From an uncultured Prevotellaceae bacterium (GTDB taxonomy: Bacteria; Bacteroidota; Bacteroidia; Bacteroidales; Muribaculaceae), in the NCBI GenBank assembly GCA_905207705.1, contig CAJLMA010000003.1:186001-250000 (forward strand): 64,000 bases of DNA. Direction: 5' to 3'. Positions 17,736 to 26,001 of this stretch are shown here, one piece after another. The notes under the pieces were generated by a model, which ran no database searches, was not told where the DNA came from, and saw only the letters and a list, made by a program, of their open reading frames with translations. Position numbers and translations under genes: made by a program. Position 1 is the stretch's first letter, and each line of letters starts with the position of its first letter.

Positions 17736-18176
17736 CATGCCCTCCAGCTGCCACAAGGACCGTTATTGATACACGAAGCGTGGAAAAATCCTAAAATTAT
17801 AATAGCCGGAATGACTAAAAAAATTGAGGCTTGCTATGTTGATACCCCTTTCGCAATAGGCGTAGGAGTATATGCTATATATGATTTTGCTGGATATAAT
17901 CCATTCTACATTCTAGGCATTTTAAACTCCAAGAGTACAACATATTTTTTAACTGTAGAATTCTCGGACAAGCATTTAGCTGGAGGATATTTAGCTATTG
18001 AAAAATCAACGATAGAACAATTTTTATTTCCTCAAAATGTTCCATCAGATGTTCAACAACGTATAGCAGATATTGCAAAATCCATACATCTTGCTAAAAA
18101 AGAGAATCCTAAAAGTGATACTGCTACATTAGAAAGTCAAATTGATTCTATCGTTTCACATTTGCATTCAATATGA
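17736..18176 (+). pseudogene. C-terminal remnant of an R-M type DNA methylase
   Basis: About 147 codons on the plus strand that resemble the target-recognition end of Eco57I/TaqI-like adenine methylases: WKNPKIIIAGMTKKIEACYV, then FAIGVGVYAIY, FYILGILNSKSTTYFL, GGYLAIEKSTIEQFLFP and a helical tail with VQQRIADIAKSIHLAKKEN. In intact enzymes this follows a methyltransferase domain of several hundred residues with an NPPY motif, none of which is present. The frame continues upstream only as antisense of the neighbouring gene. I take it as a truncated remnant left by recombination. Confidence 0.65.
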
Positions 18177-18207
18177 TAAATAAAATCATCAAACAAAGTG
18201 TATAAGC

Positions 18208-18243
18208 ACAGCAATAGTCTGCACACTTGCAGACTATTGCTGT
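18208..18243. repeat. Perfect 16-bp inverted repeat
   Basis: ACAGCAATAGTCTGCA at 18208-18223 and its exact reverse complement at 18228-18243, with a 4-nt loop (CACT). It lies 31 nt after the end of the methylase remnant. No T tract follows on either strand, so it may be a transcript end without U-run or a recombination site. Confidence 0.75.
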
Positions 18244-18477
18244 ATCCAATCGTCATAATAAACAAATTATTATAAGTACCTTTGTGTGGTAGTGTTTCAA
18301 ACAGTGTGTCCGGAGTAAGCCTTCAGACCTCTTAGCTTTGCAAATATATCAATTTATCTGTTACTTCATTGGCAGGCGCGCTGCCTACGACAGCTGAAGA
18401 ATAAATAGCGATAGCCCGCAACCAGCCTAGATGGCTTGTCCTTTTGTATTACATATCTGTCTTAGAAAATATCGCTA
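18244..18477. other. Gene-free stretch with hairpins behind the UvrD-like gene
   Basis: No convincing frame. It holds a plus-strand TACCTTTG box near 18277, a GC-rich hairpin (GGCAG-GCGCG-CTGCC near 18372-18386) and a 9-bp inverted pair (ATAGCGATA near 18406, TATCGCTAT near 18470) that closes a loop of about 60 nt before the UvrD stop codon. Together they could be a small structured RNA or decayed sequence at the island edge. Confidence 0.35.
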
Positions 18478-20136
18478 TCATATCTTTTTTATATCTATGG
18501 GCAATCTTCTAAGAGTATTTTCCATTTGTTGTGAAATCGATGGCGCGGTTAGAAATAATCTTTCCCGAGCTCTACTCATTGCTACATAGTAAACTCTGTC
18601 AGATTCGTTGTCTTTAAGATTAGGGTTAATAATCATGTTTAACGCTTTTTCTTCTGTGAAAACGACAAGTACATTTTCAAATTCGTCCCCCTTTGCTTTA
18701 TGTACTGTTCTTTGAGCACTTGAATCTTCCAATAATCCAACACATTGAGATAATTCTCTGTATGTATGAGAAGAGTAAAAACTATAAATACTAGTATTTT
18801 TTTTAATTTTAGTTATTTCCCAGCGTTCGCATAGATAATCAAAGAAATCTTTTAATGTTCCATTACAATATTTCCCATAATCATCAAGTGCTTCTTTGAC
18901 AGAAGTGTAAGCAGCAATATCCATAACTCCAATGTTTTCGAGCATTTTAAAAGCTGCTCCGAATTGCTTGTTTCTTGCATGTTCAATGGCTTTTATCCAT
19001 ATAGTTACAAACTCTTTTCTATTTGCATTACTATCTTTGATTTGATTTAATAAGTTACTGTTTTGAACGTGGGCATCCACACATTGTTTCAGGATGTTCG
19101 CCTCTATATTTCTGTATGATAATGCATATACTTCATTAGCTGCTATTCTCTTTGCTTCTTCATAGCAAGCCAACAACTCACCAACAAGCAGCAAGGGCTT
19201 CATGCCATGCTCGTTTCTTATGGGGTGTTGTTGAAACTCTGTCCTAATTATATTAAGTAAATCAATGATTTCATTACTACTTCTTCTATTATCCAGAATG
19301 GTATAGTCCCGTAAACCATCTAAGGTAAACGAGGCGAATTGATTTGGGTCCGCCCCCAAAAATCCATAGATAGACTGAGCATAGTCACCAATAACGCCTA
19401 CAATAGCTCCATTCTCGCCTAACGATTTGATAATTTTTGCCTGAATTGGGTTGGTATCCTGGAATTCATCAATGAAAACATAAGGGAACTGTATTGCCAA
19501 AGCTCTGCTGATAAATGGGTATTTATGTATGAGCTTATAGCTGAAATAGAGAACATCGTCATAGTGCATATATCCTTTTTTCCATGCCAACTTTTTATAA
19601 ACGATGTATGCATTCTCATTCAAAGCATAACCCTTTTTACAGCATTTCTTAGGTGGATTCGCATAACATTTTAGGCTGCCATCTTCTTGCAGCTTCCACT
19701 TTGCTGCCCTAATTGCTGAGAAAGTAGCATCTTGTTCAGCATAGTACTGCTTAACGGCCTTCCTAATTTCTTCAAAAGTATTATAGTCAGATAATATTCT
19801 GTCATCTTCGCCATTTAATAGTTCTATATTAAATCCTTCGTCTGTTGCGATAAAATGCAGATAAGGTTTAACTATATAGGCATAAAGGAAACTGTGGATT
19901 GTACAAGAAAGAACACGGCTTCTATCCTCATACATTCTACCCATCAACGTGTCTGCTCCTACATTGGTATAGGAAAGGCAGGCGACCTTACCCATCTTCC
20001 CAAGACTTTCTGAGTTTTTCAGTACATGAGACACATGCAAGGAAAGCCAGTGAGTCTTACCTGCTCCTGGACCTGCTGAAACTCTAAAGTGGTGATTGAT
20101 ATCAATCCGTGAGTCAGAACTTATCTCAATAACCAT
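18478..20136 (-). CDS. UvrD-like helicase, GajB-type partner of a Gabija-like system
   Basis: A 552-residue superfamily 1A helicase. Walker A is SAGPGAGKT (about 20-28), motif Ia ACLSYTNVGADTL, motif II FIDEFQDTNP (223-228 DEFQDT), motif III VIGDYAQSIYGF (248-259), motif V near 478 (VHKAKGDEFENVLVVF) and motif VI YVAMSRARERL (about 517-527). It overlaps the end of the OLD/TOPRIM ATPase gene by 16 nt, the arrangement of gajA-gajB in Gabija anti-phage systems, where GajB is a UvrD-like protein of about 500 residues. Role in defence is inferred from this pairing and the surrounding island, not shown by the sequence. Confidence 0.88.
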   Translation of the reverse strand: MVIEISSDSRIDINHHFRVSAGPGAGKTHWLSLHVSHVLKNSESLGKMGKVACLSYTNVGADTLMGRMYEDRSRVLSCTIHSFLYAYIVKPYLHFIATDEGFNIELLNGEDDRILSDYNTFEEIRKAVKQYYAEQDATFSAIRAAKWKLQEDGSLKCYANPPKKCCKKGYALNENAYIVYKKLAWKKGYMHYDDVLYFSYKLIHKYPFISRALAIQFPYVFIDEFQDTNPIQAKIIKSLGENGAIVGVIGDYAQSIYGFLGADPNQFASFTLDGLRDYTILDNRRSSNEIIDLLNIIRTEFQQHPIRNEHGMKPLLLVGELLACYEEAKRIAANEVYALSYRNIEANILKQCVDAHVQNSNLLNQIKDSNANRKEFVTIWIKAIEHARNKQFGAAFKMLENIGVMDIAAYTSVKEALDDYGKYCNGTLKDFFDYLCERWEITKIKKNTSIYSFYSSHTYRELSQCVGLLEDSSAQRTVHKAKGDEFENVLVVFTEEKALNMIINPNLKDNESDRVYYVAMSRARERLFLTAPSISQQMENTLRRLPIDIKKI

Positions 20137-22181
20137 TCTAATGCATTGTGAATATAAGGTGGAACATTGAAAATCTTCTTATGTTCATTGCCTGCTTCTA
20201 GCTCAAAGTTTTCTTCTAGAGCGAGACAAAGTTCTAAAGCGTTTTCGCCTTTATCCAATGAAGAAAGGTAGCGAGCAGCTATAAGATGACGTCTCTTTTC
20301 ATCCTCTTCCCAATCAGTATTGTCAATAGAGGTCTTGACATCATCCCATTTCTTATTATTTTTCACTTTGACCTTTGCTTGTGCATAATCACCACCCATC
20401 ATGTTTTTTATCTCGGATTGATTCGACATAGATTCCGTAATCAGCAATTCAAGATCTGGATTACACAGAGCGAGTTCGTATTCAAATGTTTTACCTTTAT
20501 TTGCATCTTGTGAAAAATACCTGATAGATGAATGCTCCCTAAATGCATTTTCCTCCTCTTCTGCGTTCACAGAATATTCGTAATGCTCATTATCTTTATA
20601 CAAATCGAATGGGTAACAAACTGTAAATTTACAATTTGCCTCTTTCTTCTTTCTTTCAGGGTCTCTGTCTGTAATACATGCCACCTTTTTAGGTATTGCG
20701 TTTGGTGAAGACTCTATATTGAACAACTTTACAAAATGATTAAAATATCGACCATTAATATTTACTACTGCCACATGCTGATCTTCCAGTGATTTACCGT
20801 CATAGCGAGCAAGTGTGCTCATCAATAAATTTTCTGCAATACCTTCTACCAAAATAACTTTACGAGCAAAAAGCATGTCCGACTTTGTTGCATCCAAGAA
20901 TCTTTGTACATAGTTCTTTGATTTTTTGTCTTCATCAGAATCTGTAAATACCTTACCTGGGTAGCAAACATTTGTGACACCATCCTCTCCCTTATGCAAA
21001 CATATTATATTATCCAATTTTACTGCGGCAGTAATCTGCGAGGAGTGAGTTGTGATGAAAATCTGGCGCACTTTATGATCTACTTTTAGATTCTTGTCAA
21101 GAAATTTAAGAAACTTGTATTGCATGGCTGGATGCAAGTGTGCTTCAGGCTCTTCAATAGCAAGTATCGGATATACTTTGGCATTATCTCCCATATAGTT
21201 GCCATCAGCATCAGCCTGCATTTTGGCAAGCAAGAGAGACATATATATTAGGTTGTTATATCCCAAGCCATTATGTGTGGCTGAAATTTCAATGTCTTCG
21301 CCATACTTGATAATAAGTTTCAGTGCTAAGAATAAATCCTGCTCTGTCAATGTACTCTTAAAATCAGGCAATGCATTATTGAAAGATGCTCCTGTTTCAT
21401 GTGCATAATCAAGCATGACATCTTTCCCTTCCGACAATCTTTCCAATAATGAAGTCATAAGAGCAGTCGCTTCATTACCGAAGTCATTCCTTACATCCTT
21501 TAATTCTGATTCCTTCTCTTCTTTCGTCTTGTCCCCTTTGGTCTTTATTCCATAATCTATAAAGAAATTTAGCACATCCTTCAGCATGGTACTTCGCCCA
21601 TAAAACATATCATCTTCTACGTTTCTCATAGCACCTAAAAATTGGAAGTCAAATCGTTCCAACTTGTCCATTTCAGGTTGAATAGGTGCATCCAATGGGC
21701 CCGCAAGCAATTTATATACATAATAGCGGAGAAAATCATTCTCAATAATACTCCACCCATTCTTGATATCCTCCACATCTGCCATAGCTGCTTTATAATC
21801 ATCTTCTTTTTCTGCTGGCAAATAAAACCGATAAGTCAACATCGCAGCATAGCCATTCTCCATATCAGTAAACCAGTTAGCAACCACTCTCAAATCCTCT
21901 TCTTGCTCATTATACTCAATGTTACTGTTTTTGAATGTTACTGATATTGTAACTGATGGTGACTGGCTTTTCAGATTTTCAAGAGAAATATCCCTATTGA
22001 AATCATTAGCATTTAGTCTCCTGTATCTATAATGTGGCTCTATTACCAATTGTAATGCCTTCAGTAAGTTTGTTTTTCCAGCATTGTTATGACCTATTAG
22101 GACATTGAGGCCATCATTAAATTCGATGTCCGAATCTTTAAAATTGCGGAATCCTTTTACTTTTATATGGGAAATGTACAT
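20121..22181 (-). CDS. OLD-family ATPase/TOPRIM nuclease, GajA-type
   Basis: A 686-residue protein with an SMC/ABC-like ATPase domain and a TOPRIM nuclease domain. Walker A is GHNNAGKTNLL (about 30-40), the Walker B/D-loop is ILAIEEPEAHLHP (339-351), and the switch histidine is in IFITTHSSQ (about 374-382, His379). The TOPRIM domain begins at KVILVEGIAENLL (Glu446, Glu450) and has the acidic pair in ACITDRDPE (Asp505, Asp507). This is the layout of GajA and of class 2 OLD nucleases. It is longer than the about 580 residues of described GajA. The UvrD-like gene overlaps its 3' end, so both are translated from one mRNA. Confidence 0.88.
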   Translation of the reverse strand: MYISHIKVKGFRNFKDSDIEFNDGLNVLIGHNNAGKTNLLKALQLVIEPHYRYRRLNANDFNRDISLENLKSQSPSVTISVTFKNSNIEYNEQEEDLRVVANWFTDMENGYAAMLTYRFYLPAEKEDDYKAAMADVEDIKNGWSIIENDFLRYYVYKLLAGPLDAPIQPEMDKLERFDFQFLGAMRNVEDDMFYGRSTMLKDVLNFFIDYGIKTKGDKTKEEKESELKDVRNDFGNEATALMTSLLERLSEGKDVMLDYAHETGASFNNALPDFKSTLTEQDLFLALKLIIKYGEDIEISATHNGLGYNNLIYMSLLLAKMQADADGNYMGDNAKVYPILAIEEPEAHLHPAMQYKFLKFLDKNLKVDHKVRQIFITTHSSQITAAVKLDNIICLHKGEDGVTNVCYPGKVFTDSDEDKKSKNYVQRFLDATKSDMLFARKVILVEGIAENLLMSTLARYDGKSLEDQHVAVVNINGRYFNHFVKLFNIESSPNAIPKKVACITDRDPERKKKEANCKFTVCYPFDLYKDNEHYEYSVNAEEEENAFREHSSIRYFSQDANKGKTFEYELALCNPDLELLITESMSNQSEIKNMMGGDYAQAKVKVKNNKKWDDVKTSIDNTDWEEDEKRRHLIAARYLSSLDKGENALELCLALEENFELEAGNEHKKIFNVPPYIHNALEWLLR

Positions 22182-22226
22182 ATTTTTATTTATTGTAAAT
22201 TTTATTTTCTCAACAGATTCTTAAAG

Positions 22227-23252
22227 TTAAATTTTCATAGCTCTAACTCTTTCATGCAACTCTGCCATTTTCTGCATAAGCACATCAAACTCTAAAGATT
22301 TGCCATAAATGAAGAAACGCCTCATATCGGCATAATCATCTCGCCATGCTTCCATAGCCGATTCCGGTATCATAAAGTTGATGGTTGATGGGGCATGTAA
22401 ATCATAGTTTACATACTTCAAAGCATAATAAGCCTTACGATGCTCAACAATGGCATCATAAAGTTTGCGATTCGACAAAGCTTCTATGCCATATTCTGTA
22501 TCCATCAGTTTTTCCAAATCATAAAGATGGCGTGACATTCGGACACTCCGTGGTTTTTCTTTTTGAAATTCTTCAGCCAAAAGGAATAGCTTCTCAAGGA
22601 ATGTACGAGTAGGGACTACGGTTCTGACCAAACTATCTGCATCGGTATCTTCGCCATCAAAACTTTCACCTATTAGAGAATGGATTTGTCGTAATTCTGT
22701 AGGTTCATCCATTGAAAGACAACTAATCTCAATCTTTACACGTGGAGGAATATAATTTATCGTATCCTCAAGAATTGACGGATAGTGTAATAGAATTACC
22801 GTAGGATCTTTATCTGAATCTATCGGTCGCCATTCTCCTTCTTTATCTTGTACCTGAGATACATTCTCTATAGTGTAACCAGAAACTCCTATTTCTTTCA
22901 AGTTGACATCTAATTGAGCAGAAAGAGTCTCATGGATATACGCTCGTGACATTTTGCGTAATTTCTCACGCTGACTTTTACTAGTCTTCTCAATATCAAA
23001 GAATGAATGATTGATTGCCAAATCAATGTCTTCAGAGAAACGCTCTATGATATTAAAACCTTTTGACAACGATGTTCCGCCTTTGAAGATTAAAGAATCA
23101 CGGCAATCTGTTTAGAATAATGCTTTCAGCGTAACTGTTACCCACCAGTCCTTTTCTATAGCGACCTGATTAACGCCAGGATGTCCAACCTCCGTCTGCT
23201 GTAACATTGCTAGACGGTCCACTATTTCATTGTTTAACCACAGTTTTCCCAT
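22227..23252 (-). pseudogene. AbiEii/AbiGii toxin with an in-frame stop codon
   Basis: From the ATG at 23252 the frame reads MGKLWLNNEIVDRLAML, then VAIEKDWWVTVTLKALF, a TAA at 23112-23114 (codon 47), and continues in the same frame with DSLIFKGGTSLSKGFNIIER and FSEDIDLAI to the stop at 22227, about 341 residues in all. The motif GGTSLS with EDIDLAI is the nucleotidyltransferase signature of AbiEii toxins, which modify tRNA or nucleotides with NTPs. The part after the stop could only be made from a TTG at 23069, which lies behind the GGTS motif, so that product would be inactive. The antitoxin gene is intact directly upstream. Confidence 0.85.
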
Positions 23253-23266
23253 AATTTAAGTTCCTT

Positions 23267-23875
23267 TTAAGCGGTTAGCATTGGTTTTATAATTCGTTTC
23301 ATCCATGCAGGCATCATATCTACATCTTTGATTAAAGTCTCCCTATCTGTTTCTTTTGATACCAGTTCTCGAATTATATTCAATTCACCTTCTCCTACAT
23401 TCTCTTTTTTCAGAGCCTTAAGTGCTTGAACAAGTAGTGAAATAAGACGAGTTCTATAGCAGAAGTTTTTGGGGACACCTCGTTTTAATACTACTTTCCT
23501 ATTTGATAAAATTACTGTTCTTTCACTACCAGTAGTCAGGAATGTGTAATTCATCGGCACTTGAGTCGATAGCCCTAATGAATTCAATGCAGTCATACCT
23601 GATGGTAACACTTTTGCGTTATCTCGGGTTGCAATTGCTTGTACGATCTTATCGACAGAAGGAAGTACAATACCGAATCGACTTTTTCTTGGCTTAGTAT
23701 ATATTCCATGTGCAATTTTAACAAGAGTACCTTCATTTGTCAATTCAGTCAAAATACTACCAACAAATTCAGTGTGATATTCAGGGAAGTCTGAACGAAA
23801 CAGGATACAATCTTCAGGCATCGCTTCTATACGTTGCTTGAGAGTAGTACTATCTATAGAATATTCATTTGTCAT
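23267..23875 (-). CDS. AbiEi-type antitoxin (DUF6088-like)
   Basis: About 202 residues, the presumed antitoxin and autorepressor of the AbiE pair. The N-terminal region (SILTELTNEGTLVKIAHGIY followed by TKPRKSRFG) is the winged-helix part common to AbiEi proteins; the C-terminal half, with LSNRKVVLKRGVPKNFCYR and a helical end, fits the DUF6088 group. It lies 14 nt upstream of the toxin reading frame. I chose the ATG at 23875 because the -7 box TATCTTTG at 23909-23916 overlaps the longer alternative start at 23911. Confidence 0.82.
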   Translation of the reverse strand: MTNEYSIDSTTLKQRIEAMPEDCILFRSDFPEYHTEFVGSILTELTNEGTLVKIAHGIYTKPRKSRFGIVLPSVDKIVQAIATRDNAKVLPSGMTALNSLGLSTQVPMNYTFLTTGSERTVILSNRKVVLKRGVPKNFCYRTRLISLLVQALKALKKENVGEGELNIIRELVSKETDRETLIKDVDMMPAWMKRIIKPMLTA

Positions 23876-23908
23876 ATCACCTTTGAAATTTTGACGATTT
23901 TTCAAATG

Positions 23909-23916
23909 CAAAGATA
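23909..23916 (-). promoter_or_regulatory. Bacteroidetes -7 box upstream of the abiE pair
   Basis: TATCTTTG on the minus strand, 33 nt before the antitoxin ATG at 23875. It fixes the start codon. The upstream box is unclear. Confidence 0.6.
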
Positions 23917-24041
23917 CGGAAAGAATTCAAATTAATGATAAATTACCAAGTAATTTGTTCGTTAGCCTTGGAAATATATTTTGCTATGGCAATAAGAATG
24001 CTGTTTCTTTATATAAAACTACTTTTCTTATTGGTGTTCCA

Positions 24042-24069
24042 ATTCTTTTTCGATTTACCGAAAAAGAAT
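24042..24069. repeat. 11-bp hairpin in the gene-free stretch 23.92-24.53 kb
   Basis: ATTCTTTTTCG at 24042-24052 pairs exactly with CGAAAAAGAAT at 24059-24069 around a 6-nt loop. The gene-free stretch from 23917 to 24528 holds this hairpin and two more structures (24225-24341, 24387-24406); I see no gene in it. Confidence 0.6.
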
Positions 24070-24224
24070 CGTACTTCTTTACACTATTTTGCCTCTTAAA
24101 AAATAAAACAATGGGAACTTTACGGTATCAATATATAACGTATCCATTATAGTATCATTGATTATCAGAATGGTAAATTTTAGATCTCGGTTCAAGCGTG
24201 GAACTGCAATGCCACCACGTCTTT

Positions 24225-24341
24225 GAATGAAGGTCCTGAGAAAACCCGTGCGTACAGATGTAGTAATAGCAGCCCACGCTATAGCGTGAGAACCACTATG
24301 CCATCCTTGTACGCAATTGAAAATTTCTCAGGTTTTCATTC
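24225..24341. repeat. Long imperfect inverted repeat, possible MITE or structured RNA
   Basis: The 117-bp element starts GAATGAAGGTCCTGAGAAA and ends with TTTCTCAGGTTTTCATTC; the arms continue inwards (CGTACA-GATG against CATCC-TTGTACG) to a perfect 14-bp palindrome CACGCTATAGCGTG at 24275-24288. Almost the whole length can fold into one hairpin. It lies at the edge of the defence island, which fits a miniature inverted-repeat element, but I cannot see target-site duplications. Confidence 0.6.
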
Positions 24342-24386
24342 GCAAGAGATTAGCATAACGCTTCTTGTTGATTCCAATATGTCTTT

Positions 24387-24406
24387 GACGGAGAGCCATC
24401 TCCGTC
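24387..24406. repeat. 8-bp hairpin between island edge and lipoprotein gene
   Basis: GACGGAGA (24387-24394) and TCTCCGTC (24399-24406) around GCCA. It lies downstream of the minus-strand lipoprotein gene ending at 24529 and might be part of its 3' end, though no T tract is present. Confidence 0.45.
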
Positions 24407-24528
24407 CAGTCACAAATTTAATAAAATCTCATGACAATTGCTCCCTGTCTGAACCGATATTCACATTATATTTCATACATATCTTCGAGCAGCATAGGCA
24501 TAAACGGCATTTTGTTCTCAATAAGTTA

Positions 24529-25716
24529 TTATTCAATGATTTGACCTTGCTGCAACATCTGCTCTCCGCCGTGGATTACAACCAACTTACTTTGATTATC
24601 ACCCTCACAGACAACATTGTATTGAAATCCATCGTTCTCAAACGAGTATGTTCCGCTACCCTCATCATAAGCGCCATTGCAGATTACAATATCGGGAATA
24701 TCTTCCATCGATACATTTTGACTCCAAGACGCATACCTATATGTACCGTCATCCATCATATCGACCCGGATTTTATAATCTCGTGTACAAAACAGCAACT
24801 CAAGCCGTTTAAATGCACGAATGCTCGGATGCAACCAATATCCGCCATCATCCCTCACATAAACAAACTTTTCTCCATCGAATGTATAAAGACTGTAACG
24901 GTCGGTCATATCCATGTCTATCACCTCCGGGATATAGATTGTCCGTGTTGCGGAATCATAACGATACAACCAATCCCACCCTTCTCCTGCATTTGCCTTG
25001 AAATACCAATCGGCAAACGAATATTCCCTAAAGGTGCAATTATTACCGTATCCATCGGCAGGCGCGTCAAACAACTGTGCAAGGACAAGACGATTCCCTT
25101 CTATCTTGACAGGAATTATCTCGGCATACCCAACATTGCTCATTTCCCGTACATAAGTATGGGCAAGATAATACACATCTCCATTATCCGCTCTGACTGT
25201 ATATAATCCCAAAATAGCACACCCGACAGTATAATCATCGGCCCTAACCAAGTCGGAAATGCTGCATTCATACAAATAGACATCTCCGTTTGCCGCACGG
25301 AACTGGCACAAATTCCCCCAATCAATCATCGTTCCGCCTTGTCCAGTATCCCAATAATATAGCCGTAGATTACCGTCGTCGGACGTAACGATATCCACAT
25401 AACCTTTTTCTTGCATTAAAGAAAAATCGCAAGATAAGGTAGCCGGGTCATTTGCCACCAGTTCACACAGTTCACTGTTAGGCAACCAACATCCATATTC
25501 ATAAGTGCCATAAATTGAATCCAACTTTGCCACCAATTTCACTTCGGCTTCTTCAATCGACGAGTAAGAGAATCCCAACTCATCACATAGCTCTGTCGTA
25601 TCATCTGGCATGTCTACAAGTGTGGGATTAAAACTATTTTCGGTAGACTTGCCATTGTTGCAGGCAGTCCATGCCAACAAACATATCGCAATCAATATAT
25701 AACTTACAACTCTCAT
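24529..25716 (-). CDS. Lipoprotein of unknown function
   Basis: A 395-residue exported lipoprotein: the signal MRVVSYILIAICLLAWTAC ends in a lipobox with Cys19, followed by an NNGKST linker. The mature part is acidic and rich in Tyr, Asp and Gly, with repeating beta-type stretches such as DGNLRLYYWDTGQGGTM, NGDVYLYECSISDLV and NGDVYYLAHTYVREMS. I do not recognise a characterised domain. It is monocistronic and divergent from the alpha-amylase lipoprotein gene. Likely cell-surface or periplasmic. Confidence 0.8.
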   Translation of the reverse strand: MRVVSYILIAICLLAWTACNNGKSTENSFNPTLVDMPDDTTELCDELGFSYSSIEEAEVKLVAKLDSIYGTYEYGCWLPNSELCELVANDPATLSCDFSLMQEKGYVDIVTSDDGNLRLYYWDTGQGGTMIDWGNLCQFRAANGDVYLYECSISDLVRADDYTVGCAILGLYTVRADNGDVYYLAHTYVREMSNVGYAEIIPVKIEGNRLVLAQLFDAPADGYGNNCTFREYSFADWYFKANAGEGWDWLYRYDSATRTIYIPEVIDMDMTDRYSLYTFDGEKFVYVRDDGGYWLHPSIRAFKRLELLFCTRDYKIRVDMMDDGTYRYASWSQNVSMEDIPDIVICNGAYDEGSGTYSFENDGFQYNVVCEGDNQSKLVVIHGGEQMLQQGQIIE

Positions 25717-25926
25717 GTCCGCTCTTTACCATTCAAATCTCATTCTTTCCTCATTGCGTGCAATTGCAATGATTTTTGTAAAAATAAGAAAAGTTTCAAT
25801 TCTTTGCCTAAGTATAATAGTTTTTTCTCATTTCACTCGACCTTCACAATCTTTTGATAAGATAAAGTGCGTCTCGGTAATGAAAAAATAATCAGGCTTA
25901 TTTTTCACATTACACACAACTTTGCA

Positions 25927-25934
25927 TATCTTTG
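25927..25934 (+). promoter_or_regulatory. Bacteroidetes -7 box upstream of the alpha-amylase gene
   Basis: TATCTTTG, 67 nt before the ATG at 26002. It excludes the in-frame GTG at 25867 as a start. The upstream box is a weak TTTC at the right distance. Confidence 0.55.
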
Positions 25935-26001
25935 TGGGAGATATGTAAACACCTGTGATTTTGTACCATTAACTATTTATTCATACAATAAAATTAATAA
26001 C

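Noticed and set aside
24223..25206. 327-codon open frame on the plus strand
   Set aside because: Most of it is antisense to the lipoprotein gene, and its beginning covers the long hairpin at 24225-24341; the translation shows no domain.
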